The notes under the pieces were generated by a model. That model was not told the DNA's origin. It ran no database searches and saw nothing but the letters and a program-made list of their open reading frames with translations. The translations under genes and the position numbers were made by a program. Below are positions 27,186 to 36,098 of a DNA stretch of 64,000 bases, one piece after another. This stretch comes from Flavicella marina. GTDB taxonomy: Bacteria > Bacteroidota > Bacteroidia > Flavobacteriales > Flavobacteriaceae. Every line of letters starts with the position of its first letter. Within the stretch, counting starts at the first letter, position 1. The stretch lies in the NCBI RefSeq assembly GCF_009193215.1, contig NZ_VYVA01000006.1, positions 1 through 64,000 on the forward strand, read 5' to 3'.

Positions 27186-27854
27186 TTTGTCTGAAGTTTT
27201 TACTGCATGAAGCATTTCCCTTTTTCCTGGAGGGCCAGGCAATTTGGTTACCGTAAAACCAACGGAAATCATTGCTCTTCTTACACTTCCTTTTGCAGAA
27301 TATGTTACTAATATTCCATTTTCTTTCAGTGAATTGTACATCTTATGAAAAATTTCTTCTGTCCAAAGTTCAGGTTGTACTCTAGCACCAAAAGCATCAA
27401 AATAAATAAGATCAAACGTATTTACATCGTCGATATCTTTGATAAATTGTTGTCTTTTGGTCAAGTAGAAGTCTTTGTGCACTTCTTGCTTTTTGTTCCA
27501 ATCAAACAAGTGCATTTCTTCAAATTTGTGTGAAAAGTTTCGTGCTTCCAATTCCGACACGTAATTCAATTGCAAAATCTCATCCTCCTGAATTGGATAG
27601 GCTTCTACTCCTGTGTATTCTATTTTTAAATTTCTTTTAGCGGCTTCAATTAAGGTAATAAAGCAATTCAAACCTGTTCCAAATCCTATTTCAAGTATCG
27701 ATAAGTTAGAGCTGTTGTGAGTTTCTAAACCATTGCGAATAAATACATGATAGGCCTCTTGAATAGCCCCGTGCTTCGAGTGGTATTGCTCGTCCCATTC
27801 AGGCATGTGAATCGTAGTGGATCCGTCAGAAGTTATGATGATTTCTCTTTTCAA
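27183..27854 (-). CDS. mnmD: tRNA 5-methylaminomethyl-2-thiouridine methyltransferase MnmD, TTG start
   Basis: A 223-residue SAM-dependent methyltransferase matching the methyltransferase half of MnmC, found as stand-alone MnmD. It carries out the last methylation in mnm5s2U34 formation in tRNA. Motifs: EWDEQYHSKHGAIQEAYHVFI near the N-terminus, SAM motif LEIGFGTGLN, and FDLIYFDAFGARVQPELW. The frame is open far upstream to 28028, but that region is unlike the family and contains the promoter. The TTG at 27854 yields the expected KREIIITSDGS N-terminus and lies 22 nt behind a perfect TATATTTG box. Confidence 0.88.
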   Translation of the reverse strand: MKREIIITSDGSTTIHMPEWDEQYHSKHGAIQEAYHVFIRNGLETHNSSNLSILEIGFGTGLNCFITLIEAAKRNLKIEYTGVEAYPIQEDEILQLNYVSELEARNFSHKFEEMHLFDWNKKQEVHKDFYLTKRQQFIKDIDDVNTFDLIYFDAFGARVQPELWTEEIFHKMYNSLKENGILVTYSAKGSVRRAMISVGFTVTKLPGPPGKREMLHAVKTSDK

Positions 27855-27876
27855 TTTGAAACTGTTAATTTGACAA

Positions 27877-27884
27877 CAAATATA
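27877..27884 (-). promoter_or_regulatory. Promoter -7 box of mnmD
   Basis: TATATTTG on the minus strand, 22 nt before the TTG start. It rules out the longer in-frame upstream starts. No clear -33 TTG. Confidence 0.6.
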
Positions 27885-27998
27885 CCTAAAGGATTTAGGA
27901 TTGCTAAAAAAATGATTTATTATTTGAGTTAAGAAAAATAGGAGGTCAATTTCATGCGATAATTCATAGGATAAGATGTCTATTATCAATAAAAGTGT

Positions 27999-28006
27999 TA
28001 TTTTTG
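27999..28006 (+). promoter_or_regulatory. Promoter -7 box of ilvE
   Basis: TATTTTTG, 30 nt before the ATG; -33 element not apparent. Confidence 0.5.
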
Positions 28007-28036
28007 TATTCTTGTTTATAGGAAACAAATTAGATC

Positions 28037-29113
28037 ATGATATTAGATAAAACAACAGAAATCGACATCCAAAAAGTTACAGAATCTAAAATCTCACAGA
28101 TAGATTTTAGCAACCTTGCTTTTGGAAACGTCTTTACAGATCACATGTTAGAGTGTGATTATAAAGATGGCAAATGGCAAACGATCAAAATTAGACCTTA
28201 TGGTCCAATAACTTTAGATCCATCTGCGAAAGTCTTTCATTATGGTCAAGCAATTTTTGAAGGGATGAAAGCATACAAAGATGATATCGATCAGATTTGG
28301 ATGTTCAGACCTGATGAAAATCAAAAAAGATTGAACAAATCAGCGGTTCGTTTAGAGATGCCAGAATTTCCAGAATCATTGTTTTTTGATGGTTTAGAAA
28401 CTTTGTTGAACATTGAAAAAGATTGGATTCAGAAAGAAGAAGGAAGCTCTCTTTACATACGTCCGTTTGTAATTGCAACTGAGGCAGGTGTATCTGCGAA
28501 TCCGGCGAAAGAATATAAATTTATGATTTTATGTTCTCCAGCACAATCTTACTATAGTGGTGAAGTTCGTGTATTGTTTGCCGATACTTACAGTCGTTCA
28601 GCGAGTGGAGGTGTAGGTTTTGCAAAATGTGCAGGAAACTATGCTGGGCAGTTTTACCCAACGAAGTTGGCAAATGAAGCGGGTTACCAACAAGTAGTTT
28701 GGACAGATGCTAGTACACATGAAAATCTTGAAGAAGCTGGTACGATGAATGTTTTCTTTAGAATTGGAGATAAAATTATAACAGCTCCAACTTCTGATAG
28801 AATTTTAGATGGAGTAACTCGTAAGAGTGTATTGACTTTGGCTGAAGATTTAGGTATCGAAGCTGAGGTTAGAAATATTTCGGTGTACGAAATAGAGGAA
28901 GCTGCAAAGAACGGAACGTTGCAAGAAATGTTTGGAGCAGGAACAGCTGCCGTAATTAATCCGATACTAGGTTTTCACTTTAGAGGGAATGATTACGAAT
29001 TGCCAAAATTAGAAAGTACGTATGCTGATTTATTCAAAGATAAAATTACAAGCATACAAACAAAGAAGGCCGAAGATAAATTTGGTTGGACCTATAAAGT
29101 TAGGACTCTTTAA
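28037..29113 (+). CDS. ilvE: Branched-chain amino acid aminotransferase
   Basis: A 358-residue class IV PLP-dependent aminotransferase that interconverts Leu/Ile/Val and their 2-oxo acids in the cytoplasm. Motifs: YGQAIFEGMKAY near the N-terminus, the PLP-lysine segment FAKCAGNYAGQF (around residues 196-207), and NLEEAGTMNVFF. The longer N-terminus and overall length fit the eukaryote-like BCAT II subgroup common in Bacteroidota. It stands alone between its own promoter box and terminator. Confidence 0.95.
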   Translation: MILDKTTEIDIQKVTESKISQIDFSNLAFGNVFTDHMLECDYKDGKWQTIKIRPYGPITLDPSAKVFHYGQAIFEGMKAYKDDIDQIWMFRPDENQKRLNKSAVRLEMPEFPESLFFDGLETLLNIEKDWIQKEEGSSLYIRPFVIATEAGVSANPAKEYKFMILCSPAQSYYSGEVRVLFADTYSRSASGGVGFAKCAGNYAGQFYPTKLANEAGYQQVVWTDASTHENLEEAGTMNVFFRIGDKIITAPTSDRILDGVTRKSVLTLAEDLGIEAEVRNISVYEIEEAAKNGTLQEMFGAGTAAVINPILGFHFRGNDYELPKLESTYADLFKDKITSIQTKKAEDKFGWTYKVRTL

Positions 29114-29133
29114 CCTACAACAAATTACGAATC

Positions 29134-29166
29134 AAAACTTGTGTGAGTTACTTGCACAAGTTTTTT
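29134..29166 (+). terminator. Terminator after ilvE
   Basis: AAAACTTGTG (29134-29143) pairs with CACAAGTTTT (29155-29164) around an 11-nt loop, followed by a T-run. Confidence 0.75.
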
Positions 29167-29200
29167 GGGATATAAAAAGACCTCCATTAACCTAAATATT

Positions 29201-30199
29201 ATGGATACACTATTAGATAAAGCTAAACAAAACATGATTTCAAAAGGTTTTTTAGACGTAGAATCGTCTGAGAAATTGGATTATGTGAAAGAGATTGAGA
29301 AATTAAAGAAGGAGAAGAATGCGGTAATTTTAGCTCATTATTATCAAGAAGATGCTATTCAAGATATTGCTGATTTTGTGGGTGATAGTTTGGCTTTAGC
29401 TCAAGAAGCTGCTAAAACAGATGCGGATATTATTGTTTTTGCTGGAGTTCATTTTATGGCTGAAACAGCGAAAATTTTAAATCCTGATAAAAAAGTATTA
29501 TTGCCTGATTTAAAAGCTGGATGTTCGTTGGCAGATTCTTGTCCACCTGCAGATTTTAAAGCTTTTATCGAGGCGCATCCAGATCATAAGGTAGTGACAT
29601 ATATCAACTGTTCTGCAGAAATAAAGACTTTAAGCGATGTGGTTTGTACTTCTGGAAATGCAGTAAAAATTATTGAATCTTTTCCGAAAGATCAAAAATT
29701 AATTTTTGCTCCAGATAAAAACCTGGGAGATTATTTAAACAAAGAAACTGGTCGCGATATGTTGCTGTGGGACGGTGCTTGTATGGTACATGAAGCTTTT
29801 TCTATTGAGAAATTGTTAGATATACATAAAGAGCATCCAGATGCTGAGATTATTGCGCACCCAGAATCACCTTCTCATATATTAAAAACGGCTTCGTTTA
29901 TTGGTTCTACTGCAGGTTTGTTAAAGTATGCAAGAGAGAGTAAGAAAGAAAAATTTATTGTTGCTACTGAAGCTGGTATTTTACATGAAATGATTAGTCA
30001 AGTGCCAAATAAAATTTTAATTCCTGCTCCAGCTGAAGAAGACAATACTTGTGCTTGTAGTGAATGTGCATACATGAAATTGAATACCATGAAGAAATTG
30101 TACAATTGCATGAAGTACGAATTGCCAGATATAGAAGTTGATAAAGAATTGGCTGAAAAAGCATTGTTACCTATCGAGAGAATGTTGGCACTTTCATAA
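29201..30199 (+). CDS. nadA: Quinolinate synthase
   Basis: A 332-residue NadA, which condenses iminoaspartate with dihydroxyacetone phosphate to quinolinate in NAD synthesis. Motifs: [20 protein letters not shown], Cys in [15 protein letters not shown] and ACSECAYM supply the [4Fe-4S] ligands, and HPE segments are present. The frame opens at a TTG at 29165 inside the terminator of ilvE, so the ATG at 29201 is the likely start. nadB follows after 26 nt in the usual order; nadC is not in the window. Confidence 0.96.
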   Translation: MDTLLDKAKQNMISKGFLDVESSEKLDYVKEIEKLKKEKNAVILAHYYQEDAIQDIADFVGDSLALAQEAAKTDADIIVFAGVHFMAETAKILNPDKKVLLPDLKAGCSLADSCPPADFKAFIEAHPDHKVVTYINCSAEIKTLSDVVCTSGNAVKIIESFPKDQKLIFAPDKNLGDYLNKETGRDMLLWDGACMVHEAFSIEKLLDIHKEHPDAEIIAHPESPSHILKTASFIGSTAGLLKYARESKKEKFIVATEAGILHEMISQVPNKILIPAPAEEDNTCACSECAYMKLNTMKKLYNCMKYELPDIEVDKELAEKALLPIERMLALS

Positions 30200-30225
30200 A
30201 TAATTTTTGATAGTATTTCACAAAG

Positions 30226-31794
30226 ATGATTAAAACCGATTACCTTGTTATAGGCTCTGGTATTGCTGGGTTAACCTATGCTTTGCGTGTAGCACATCAG
30301 TCAAAAGATGTCAACGTAATTATAGTTACCAAAGCAGATAAAAGCGAATCAAATACCAAATATGCACAAGGAGGAATTGCCACTGTACACGATTTAGATA
30401 TCGATTCTTTTGAGCAACACATTCAAGATACATTGATTGCAGGAGATGGTTTGTGTAATGAAGAAGTTGTGCGTATGGTTGTTGAAGAAGGACCGGCTCG
30501 TTTGCAAGAATTGATTGATTGGGGAGTTCAGTTTGATGAAAATAATATCGGTGATTTTGATTTAGGAAAAGAAGGTGGTCATTCACAAAATAGAATACTA
30601 CATCATAAAGATATTACAGGCTACGAAATCGAGCGTGCTTTATTGGTGATGATTTCGAAAACTCCGAATATTCAAATTCTTGAAAAACATTACGCGATTG
30701 ATTTTATTACGGAGCATCATTTAAAAGAAACAAATGAAGAGACTTTGTCTGATATTACGTGTTTTGGAGCATATGTATTAGATAAGAATAGCAATGAAGT
30801 AAAGACGATCGTTTCTAAAATTACAATGGTTGCTTCTGGAGGTAGTGGTCAAGCATATACTACCACAACAAATCCACTGATAGCAACAGGTGATGGTATT
30901 GGGATGGCTTATAGAGCCAAAGCTCAAATAGAAGATGTAGAATTTGTACAATTTCATCCAACCGCTTTATATCAGGTGCCACAAGAATCACCTGCATTTT
31001 TAATATCTGAAGCGGTGAGAGGGTTTGGAGCAAGATTAAGGACTGCCAAAGGAGAGTTCTTCATGAAAAAATATGACTCTAGAGAAGAGCTTGCATCAAG
31101 AGATATTGTCGCCAGAGCCATAGATACTGAGTTGAAAGCGAGTGGTGACAATTACGTGTTTTTAGATTGCACACATTTGAATTATAAAAAATTCAAGAAG
31201 CATTTCCCGAATATATTAGAAAAATGCAAGAGCTTGGGCATAGATGTTCGAAAAAAATGGATTCCTGTTGTTACAGCAGCTCATTATATCTGTGGAGGAA
31301 TTAAAGTTGATATGGATGGTAGAACATCAATCAAAAATTTATATGCTTGTGGAGAATGTACTTCTACAGGTTTGCATGGAGCAAATAGATTAGCATCAAA
31401 TTCATTGTTAGAAGCATTGGTTTATTCACAGAGGTGTTTTGTTAATAGTTTGCATACTATTAAGAATGTGTCTTTTAATGAAGAGGTTCCGGAGTGGGAT
31501 ACTACAAATACATCACAGAATAAAGAAAATATATTGATTACCCATGGGCGTTCGTCAGTGCAAAAAATCATGAGTGATTATGTAGGAATTGTTCGTTCAA
31601 ATAGACGTTTGAAAAGTGCTGAAAAAAGGTTGAGCGTTATTTACGAAGAAACTGAAGAATTATATAAAGAGTCAATTATTTCTGTGGAACTATGTGAGTT
31701 GAGAAATTTAATTACAACTGCTTATTTGATCTGTAAGTTCTCAATGAATAGAAAGGAAAATAAAGGAGGATTCTTCAATAAAGATTTTTCTTAA
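30226..31794 (+). CDS. nadB: L-aspartate oxidase
   Basis: A 522-residue flavoprotein that oxidises L-aspartate to iminoaspartate, the substrate of NadA. The FAD motif IGSGIAGLTYALRVA is at the N-terminus. SNTKYAQGGIA, the substrate-binding FVQFHPTALY and FLISEAVRG, and the C-terminal CGECTSTGLHGANRLASNSLLEAL are all present. The length is normal. It is co-directional with nadA, 26 nt apart, forming the first two steps of de novo NAD synthesis. Confidence 0.96.
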   Translation: MIKTDYLVIGSGIAGLTYALRVAHQSKDVNVIIVTKADKSESNTKYAQGGIATVHDLDIDSFEQHIQDTLIAGDGLCNEEVVRMVVEEGPARLQELIDWGVQFDENNIGDFDLGKEGGHSQNRILHHKDITGYEIERALLVMISKTPNIQILEKHYAIDFITEHHLKETNEETLSDITCFGAYVLDKNSNEVKTIVSKITMVASGGSGQAYTTTTNPLIATGDGIGMAYRAKAQIEDVEFVQFHPTALYQVPQESPAFLISEAVRGFGARLRTAKGEFFMKKYDSREELASRDIVARAIDTELKASGDNYVFLDCTHLNYKKFKKHFPNILEKCKSLGIDVRKKWIPVVTAAHYICGGIKVDMDGRTSIKNLYACGECTSTGLHGANRLASNSLLEALVYSQRCFVNSLHTIKNVSFNEEVPEWDTTNTSQNKENILITHGRSSVQKIMSDYVGIVRSNRRLKSAEKRLSVIYEETEELYKESIISVELCELRNLITTAYLICKFSMNRKENKGGFFNKDFS

Positions 31795-32072
31795 ATCTAG
31801 CTTTGCAGTTAATGAAAACTGCAAAACCAGACTGTATTACTGTAAAATTTTCTTCTAGAATTTAGTTTTCATAGCAATTCCCACACTTGAAACTTTTTTA
31901 CAGTATAATAATAGGTTTTAAAAATCGATTTAGAATCAAATTCTCTCTATTATTATGTTTTTTTGCCTTTGCAAAATAACTCTTAGGGGTACTACAAATG
32001 TACTCTTAACAGCCAAAATCGGCAATCCGTAAAACTAGTGTAATTTTTATCTCCCTATTTTTAGGGATAAGA

Positions 32073-32459
32073 CTATTGGTTTAATATTTTTTCAATATTT
32101 GGTTTGAAATAATCAGGGCCTTTCAATACTTTTCCATCTTCACGATAAATAGGTTTTCCATCTTCTCCCAACTTACTCATGTTACTTCTTTGTATTTCAT
32201 TGAAGACTTCTTCTATTTTATATTGCATACCATGTTCTAGAATAGTCCCACAAAGGATGTACAACATATCTCCTAAAGCATCAGCTACTTCAATAATATC
32301 ATTGTTATTTGCTGCTTCTAAGTACTCTTCGTTCTCTTCGGCCATTAAGTTGAAACGCAACTTGTTTTTAGCTTCACCTAAATCGGCAATTGGCTCATGG
32401 TTGATACCTAATTTAAAAGATTGATGAAATTCTTGAACAGCTTTTATTTTGTTTTTCAT
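32073..32459 (-). CDS. MazG-like all-alpha NTP pyrophosphohydrolase
   Basis: A 128-residue all-alpha protein. The MazG/PRA-PH-type metal site is visible as EENEEYLEA (about residues 40-48) with a second acidic helix EVADALGDMLYIL (about 57-69). The C-terminal segment PIYREDGKVLKGPDYFKPN is characteristic of this family. It probably hydrolyses a nucleoside triphosphate to monophosphate and pyrophosphate; the substrate is not known. It is a single gene with a short intergenic region downstream that contains hairpins but no convincing terminator. Confidence 0.85.
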   Translation of the reverse strand: MKNKIKAVQEFHQSFKLGINHEPIADLGEAKNKLRFNLMAEENEEYLEAANNNDIIEVADALGDMLYILCGTILEHGMQYKIEEVFNEIQRSNMSKLGEDGKPIYREDGKVLKGPDYFKPNIEKILNQ

Positions 32460-32515
32460 TTTATAATATTTTCGAAATTATTTTTTTAGGATTCGCTATC
32501 TCCTTTTGTTTTGAT

Positions 32516-32523
32516 TATTTTTG
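32516..32523 (+). promoter_or_regulatory. Promoter -7 box of the 62-aa membrane protein
   Basis: TATTTTTG, 16 nt before the ATG at 32540; -33 element unclear. Confidence 0.5.
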
Positions 32524-32539
32524 CCTAAAATACAAAATT

Positions 32540-32728
32540 ATGTTTAGTAGCGGACAGTTGGCTTTTGCCGGTTTTTTTGTGGTAGCCTTTATAGCACTGA
32601 TGATTTGGAGTTACAGAAAAGATATACAACGTCATAAATTGCATTATAAAAATGTAGGCTACAAAGTCGGTATTGCTTGTGTGGTCGTGATTTTTGTTTT
32701 TATTGTGTTAAGAATACTGATTCATTAA
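32540..32728 (+). CDS. Small two-helix membrane protein (62 aa)
   Basis: A 62-residue protein with two predicted membrane helices (about residues 7-23 and 43-60) joined by a basic loop containing RKDIQRHKLHYKN. The clean membrane pattern, positive-inside loop and promoter box support a real gene. It ends 4 nt into the convergent potassium channel gene. No function known. Confidence 0.72.
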   Translation: MFSSGQLAFAGFFVVAFIALMIWSYRKDIQRHKLHYKNVGYKVGIACVVVIFVFIVLRILIH

Positions 32729-33645
32729 ACCAATGGTTCTGTTTGGTTCAGTAAATTGTGATCCAAAACAATTTGACCTTCTTCGCTAAACTTTACTGAA
32801 GATTTGAATTGCACATTTGTTTGCAAGTCTTCAAATTGATACGAATGTAACTTGTATACTTTTTGAGCAAACGAATCTTCGTGGTACTGAAATAAGATGT
32901 ACAAATTGGCCTTCAATTGTTGCAATTCTTCGTCGCTGTATTTGTAAAGAGGACTCGTGTGGTCAATTTTATGGACAAGGGTCCACATCGTTGGTAGATA
33001 GGTTATTTTCTCCCTTTCAAGTTTTAATTGATAAAACGAACGTTTGAATTCACCTGATTTGTCTGATTCACTTATCGTTAACGTTACTTTGATCTCTGGT
33101 TCAATCATTATTGTAGTTCGTTTGCTAGACAGTCGGAACATAAGTGCTCTGTCTTCTTCAAATTTTCGAACTAAGAATGTTCTGCTAAATCGAACCGAGG
33201 GTTTGGGTTTTGAAAATCTACCATATAGCAAACCTGTAATGAATGAAAAACTCATGAGACCTATAAGAGCTTCTATAGAAGAAACAATACCACTTAACAA
33301 ACTCGTAGGAGAGATGCTTCCATACCCAACAGTTGTAATGGTTTGAGCACTAAAATTAAAAGCATTTACAAAGTCGCCCCAAAATCCTACCGGTAGACTT
33401 GATAGATGTTCTATGCCTATCCATAGATAAATAAACGCAAAAAAGGTATTCAATAAAATAAAACCTAGGGTAACCAGACTCAAAAAAGAAACCCAAGACA
33501 AACTCAATAAATAGGTGTATAAATCATCGAAATTTCTTTCTCGATTTAGGTGTAAGATATTGGGACTTCCATCAGGGTTGATAAAGCTTTGAACATTTTT
33601 ATCTGATGAGTACCCTAAACCAGGATCTTTTATTTTTCTTGCCAT
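32725..33645 (-). CDS. Inward-rectifier-type potassium channel (KirBac-like)
   Basis: A 306-residue channel. Two membrane helices (about 52-75 and 122-145) flank a pore helix and the potassium selectivity filter TVGYG (residues 105-109). The C-terminal half is the beta-sandwich cytoplasmic domain of Kir channels (RFSRTFLVRKFEEDRALMFRL start). The N-terminal amphipathic slide-helix region is present. Length and layout match prokaryotic Kir proteins. It is a single gene with its own promoter box; gating ligand unknown. Confidence 0.92.
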   Translation of the reverse strand: MARKIKDPGLGYSSDKNVQSFINPDGSPNILHLNRERNFDDLYTYLLSLSWVSFLSLVTLGFILLNTFFAFIYLWIGIEHLSSLPVGFWGDFVNAFNFSAQTITTVGYGSISPTSLLSGIVSSIEALIGLMSFSFITGLLYGRFSKPKPSVRFSRTFLVRKFEEDRALMFRLSSKRTTIMIEPEIKVTLTISESDKSGEFKRSFYQLKLEREKITYLPTMWTLVHKIDHTSPLYKYSDEELQQLKANLYILFQYHEDSFAQKVYKLHSYQFEDLQTNVQFKSSVKFSEEGQIVLDHNLLNQTEPLV

Positions 33646-33662
33646 AGTAACTGCGCTAAAGA

Positions 33663-33670
33663 CAAATATA
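33663..33670 (-). promoter_or_regulatory. Promoter -7 box of the potassium channel gene
   Basis: TATATTTG on the minus strand, 17 nt before the ATG. Confidence 0.55.
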
Positions 33671-33802
33671 GAAACTTTCTAATGAAATATATTTTCACCG
33701 TTTCTGCTTTTGTTGTAAATTATCCACATAAAAAGCAGAGAGTGTTATTTGCAATACTTGTTCAAACAGCTATAATTCAAACTTAATTTTATTTGTATTA
33801 AC

Positions 33803-34186
33803 ATGTTTAGTTTTTCATTAAATCACATCGCTATTTCAGTCAAAGATGTCAATAAATCTATTGAATTTTATAAAAAAGTGTTGGAACTTCAAGAAATAGA
33901 GAATACTGCTTCAAACTCAAAAACAAGATGGTTGTCATTGAACGAAGGAAAACAACTTCACCTTATTCCTCGACCAGATGCTGAAATAAAAATAAATAAA
34001 GCTGTACATTTCGCTTTAGCTACTGCAGATGTATCCTTATTTATAAAACATTTAGAAAATTTAAAGATTGATTATTCTGATTGGCTAGATACACCCACTA
34101 AAAATTACATTAGAAAAGATGGTGTAAAGCAATTTTATTTTCAAGATTTAGATGGCTATTGGATTGAAATTAACGAAGCTGTTTAA
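33803..34186 (+). CDS. VOC-superfamily (glyoxalase/dioxygenase fold) protein
   Basis: A 127-residue vicinal oxygen chelate protein built of two beta-alpha-beta-beta-beta units. Likely metal ligands are His8 in LNHIAISVKD, His53 in QLHLIPR, His69 near VHFAL, and Glu122 in YWIEIN. The sequence FYFQDLDGYWIEI is typical of the lactoylglutathione lyase-like group, but the substrate cannot be assigned. It is a single gene, with a small lipoprotein gene 44 nt downstream. Confidence 0.88.
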   Translation: MFSFSLNHIAISVKDVNKSIEFYKKVLELQEIENTASNSKTRWLSLNEGKQLHLIPRPDAEIKINKAVHFALATADVSLFIKHLENLKIDYSDWLDTPTKNYIRKDGVKQFYFQDLDGYWIEINEAV

Positions 34187-34230
34187 TATAGACCTACTAA
34201 GTAGTAGCTAAAATTATGAATTAGACCGAT

Positions 34231-34635
34231 ATGTTGTGTAAAAAGTTACTTGTCGTTTTCCTTTTTGGGATATTGCTGTTTTCATGTAAAACAGTGAAAA
34301 AAAGCACACAAGTACTTGACAAACAAGAAGTGGTTGTCATCGCAAACGACAGTCTTGAATATGAAATTATTATTATAGATCAAGGTTTTCAAACCTATTT
34401 AAATAGTATTGCCAAGCCAATGTGGTATTATTCAGAATCATATTATATCATTAAGAATAAATTCTATGTAACAGAGTGGAATATTCGTGTCAGAGAGCCT
34501 TATAGATATCAGCCAGCTATTTACGAACAGAGAATAGATTATGACCCCAATGCCAACTATGGACTGGAAGTGAATTACAAATTATACAATTACTTTAAGT
34601 TTGTAGAGTATAAGTACAAAGTTAGTTTTTTGTAG
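34231..34635 (+). CDS. Small lipoprotein, DUF6146-like
   Basis: A 134-residue lipoprotein. The signal peptide ends in LLFSC (C19), followed by Lys/Thr-rich residues. The mature domain contains EYEIIIIDQGFQTYLNSIAKPMWYY-type and YVTEWNIRV-type segments that I associate with the DUF6146 family of flavobacteria. Function unknown. Its 3' end overlaps that of the convergent DUF423 gene by 14 nt. Confidence 0.8.
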   Translation: MLCKKLLVVFLFGILLFSCKTVKKSTQVLDKQEVVVIANDSLEYEIIIIDQGFQTYLNSIAKPMWYYSESYYIIKNKFYVTEWNIRVREPYRYQPAIYEQRIDYDPNANYGLEVNYKLYNYFKFVEYKYKVSFL

Positions 34636-35002
34636 TCTTTAAAAATGCTATTGCAAGATATACCCATCCGGCAATTAAAAACAAACCTCCGATCGGAGTA
34701 ACAAACCAAATAAATTTCGCAGGTATTTTTAATGCTGTTAATGCATAAATTGAACCTGAGAATAACACGATACCGGTTAAGAAAAATAAACTAATTCGTT
34801 TGCTTGTCTTTGCATTTAATTTTTGGGTTGTGTTTACAATCAACAATACGATCACATGTAGCATTTGATAACGAACACCAGTTTCAAAGCTTTTTATCGA
34901 GTTTTCTGATAAGACATCTTTCAAAGCATGGGCACCAAATGCGCCTAAAACAATTCCTAGAGCTCCTAAAATTGCTGTGAAAAAAAGTAGGTTGGTTTTC
35001 AT
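34622..35002 (-). CDS. DUF423 family membrane protein
   Basis: A 126-residue inner-membrane protein with four predicted helices. The family hallmark GAFGAHALK is near residues 21-29, followed by RYQMLHVIVLL. DUF423 (YgdD-like) proteins are widespread and of unknown function. It is a single minus-strand gene overlapping its convergent neighbour by 14 nt at the 3' ends. Confidence 0.9.
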   Translation of the reverse strand: MKTNLLFFTAILGALGIVLGAFGAHALKDVLSENSIKSFETGVRYQMLHVIVLLIVNTTQKLNAKTSKRISLFFLTGIVLFSGSIYALTALKIPAKFIWFVTPIGGLFLIAGWVYLAIAFLKTTKN

Positions 35003-35078
35003 AAAATCATAGTTTTTGCGAAGTTATCGATTTTTTGCTTGTGTAACTAATGTTACTTTCCACACCAAATTCATGCTG

Positions 35079-35086
35079 TACTTTTG
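35079..35086 (+). promoter_or_regulatory. Promoter -7 box of the thioredoxin/rhodanese unit
   Basis: TACTTTTG, 18 nt before the ATG at 35105. An in-frame upstream start at 35084 would lie within the box and is rejected. Confidence 0.55.
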
Positions 35087-35104
35087 TGGTATAAATTTAA
35101 AGTT

Positions 35105-35707
35105 ATGGAAGCAACGATAAGTAAAAAGCCACAAATGTATTCTTATAAAGCGTATACAGAAGAAGTAATTTCGTTATTTGATAAAGGTTTGGTTTCGGGT
35201 GATGTTCAGTCAGAGGCTCTATTACAAACAACAGAAATGAACCTGCACCGAATGAAAAGACATGACGCGAAAACAAAATTGTCTGATGAGATCATTGCAT
35301 TGGATGCTACTCTAAAGAGAAAATTGTCTTGGTATGTATTGATAGAAGGTTGGTGTGCCGATGGTTCACAAAACCTACCAATTATTGCGAAAATGGCTGA
35401 TGCTTTTTCTAATATTGAATTGAAAATAATGTTCAGAGATGAAAACCCTGAAATCATGAATCAATATTTGACAAATGGAGGAAAAGCGGTTCCTAAATTA
35501 ATTTGTTTTGATTCAGAAACAAACGAAGAGTTGGGTACCTGGGGACCTCGTCCTATGGCAATACAAGAAAAAGTTGTAGCTTACAAAGAGACGCATCCAG
35601 AAATGGATAAAAATGATTTTGCTGCAAATTTGCACAAGTGGTATGCGAAAGATAAGTCAAAATCTATTCAGTCAGAATTTGTTGAATTAATAAAAAACTG
35701 GAGGTAA
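35105..35707 (+). CDS. Thioredoxin-family protein with a single active-site cysteine
   Basis: A 200-residue thioredoxin-fold protein with no signal peptide. The active-site region reads EGWCADGSQ with C84, so the usual CxxC is reduced to one cysteine, as in Thioredoxin_9-type proteins. The cis-Pro region is KAVPKLICFD. With one cysteine it cannot form the classical dithiol, so monothiol or mixed-disulfide chemistry is more likely (inference). The rhodanese lipoprotein begins 1 nt after its stop, and a second rhodanese overlaps that gene, forming a sulfur-relay-like trio. Confidence 0.88.
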   Translation: MEATISKKPQMYSYKAYTEEVISLFDKGLVSGDVQSEALLQTTEMNLHRMKRHDAKTKLSDEIIALDATLKRKLSWYVLIEGWCADGSQNLPIIAKMADAFSNIELKIMFRDENPEIMNQYLTNGGKAVPKLICFDSETNEELGTWGPRPMAIQEKVVAYKETHPEMDKNDFAANLHKWYAKDKSKSIQSEFVELIKNWR

Positions 35708-35708
35708 T

Positions 35709-36098
35709 ATGCTCTATAAGAAAATGGTATTCGCGTTGTTTCTGGCAATCACTGTCGTGAGTTGTCAGAATAAAAGTGAAACAGATCTAAATGTAGAAGA
35801 ATTTGAACGTAAAATTTATCAAGAAGATAGTTTTTTATTAGATGTTCGAACTCCAAGTGAAGTTGCAGAGGGAATAATAGAGGGAGCGACAGTTCTTGAT
35901 ATCATGAGCAGTGACTTTTATAATAATTATAGAACGGTACCTAAAAATAAAACAATTTATATCTATTGCAGGTCTGGGAGCAGGAGTGGAAAGGCTGTGC
36001 GATTTTTTAAAGAACAAGGATATACTTCTGTATTTCATTTAGAGGGAGGAATGAATGCGTGGAAACAATCAAATAAAAAAATAAAAAAAAGAAATTAA
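35709..36098 (+). CDS. Rhodanese-like lipoprotein
   Basis: A 129-residue lipoprotein. The signal peptide ends in VVSC (C19). A single rhodanese domain follows: LLDVRTPSEVAEGIIEGA, then the active-site loop CRSGSRSG, then EGGMNAW. The catalytic Cys is present, so sulfurtransferase activity in the envelope is plausible. It sits between the single-Cys thioredoxin and a cytosolic rhodanese (1-nt overlap with the latter), probably in one transcript. Confidence 0.92.
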   Translation: MLYKKMVFALFLAITVVSCQNKSETDLNVEEFERKIYQEDSFLLDVRTPSEVAEGIIEGATVLDIMSSDFYNNYRTVPKNKTIYIYCRSGSRSGKAVRFFKEQGYTSVFHLEGGMNAWKQSNKKIKKRN

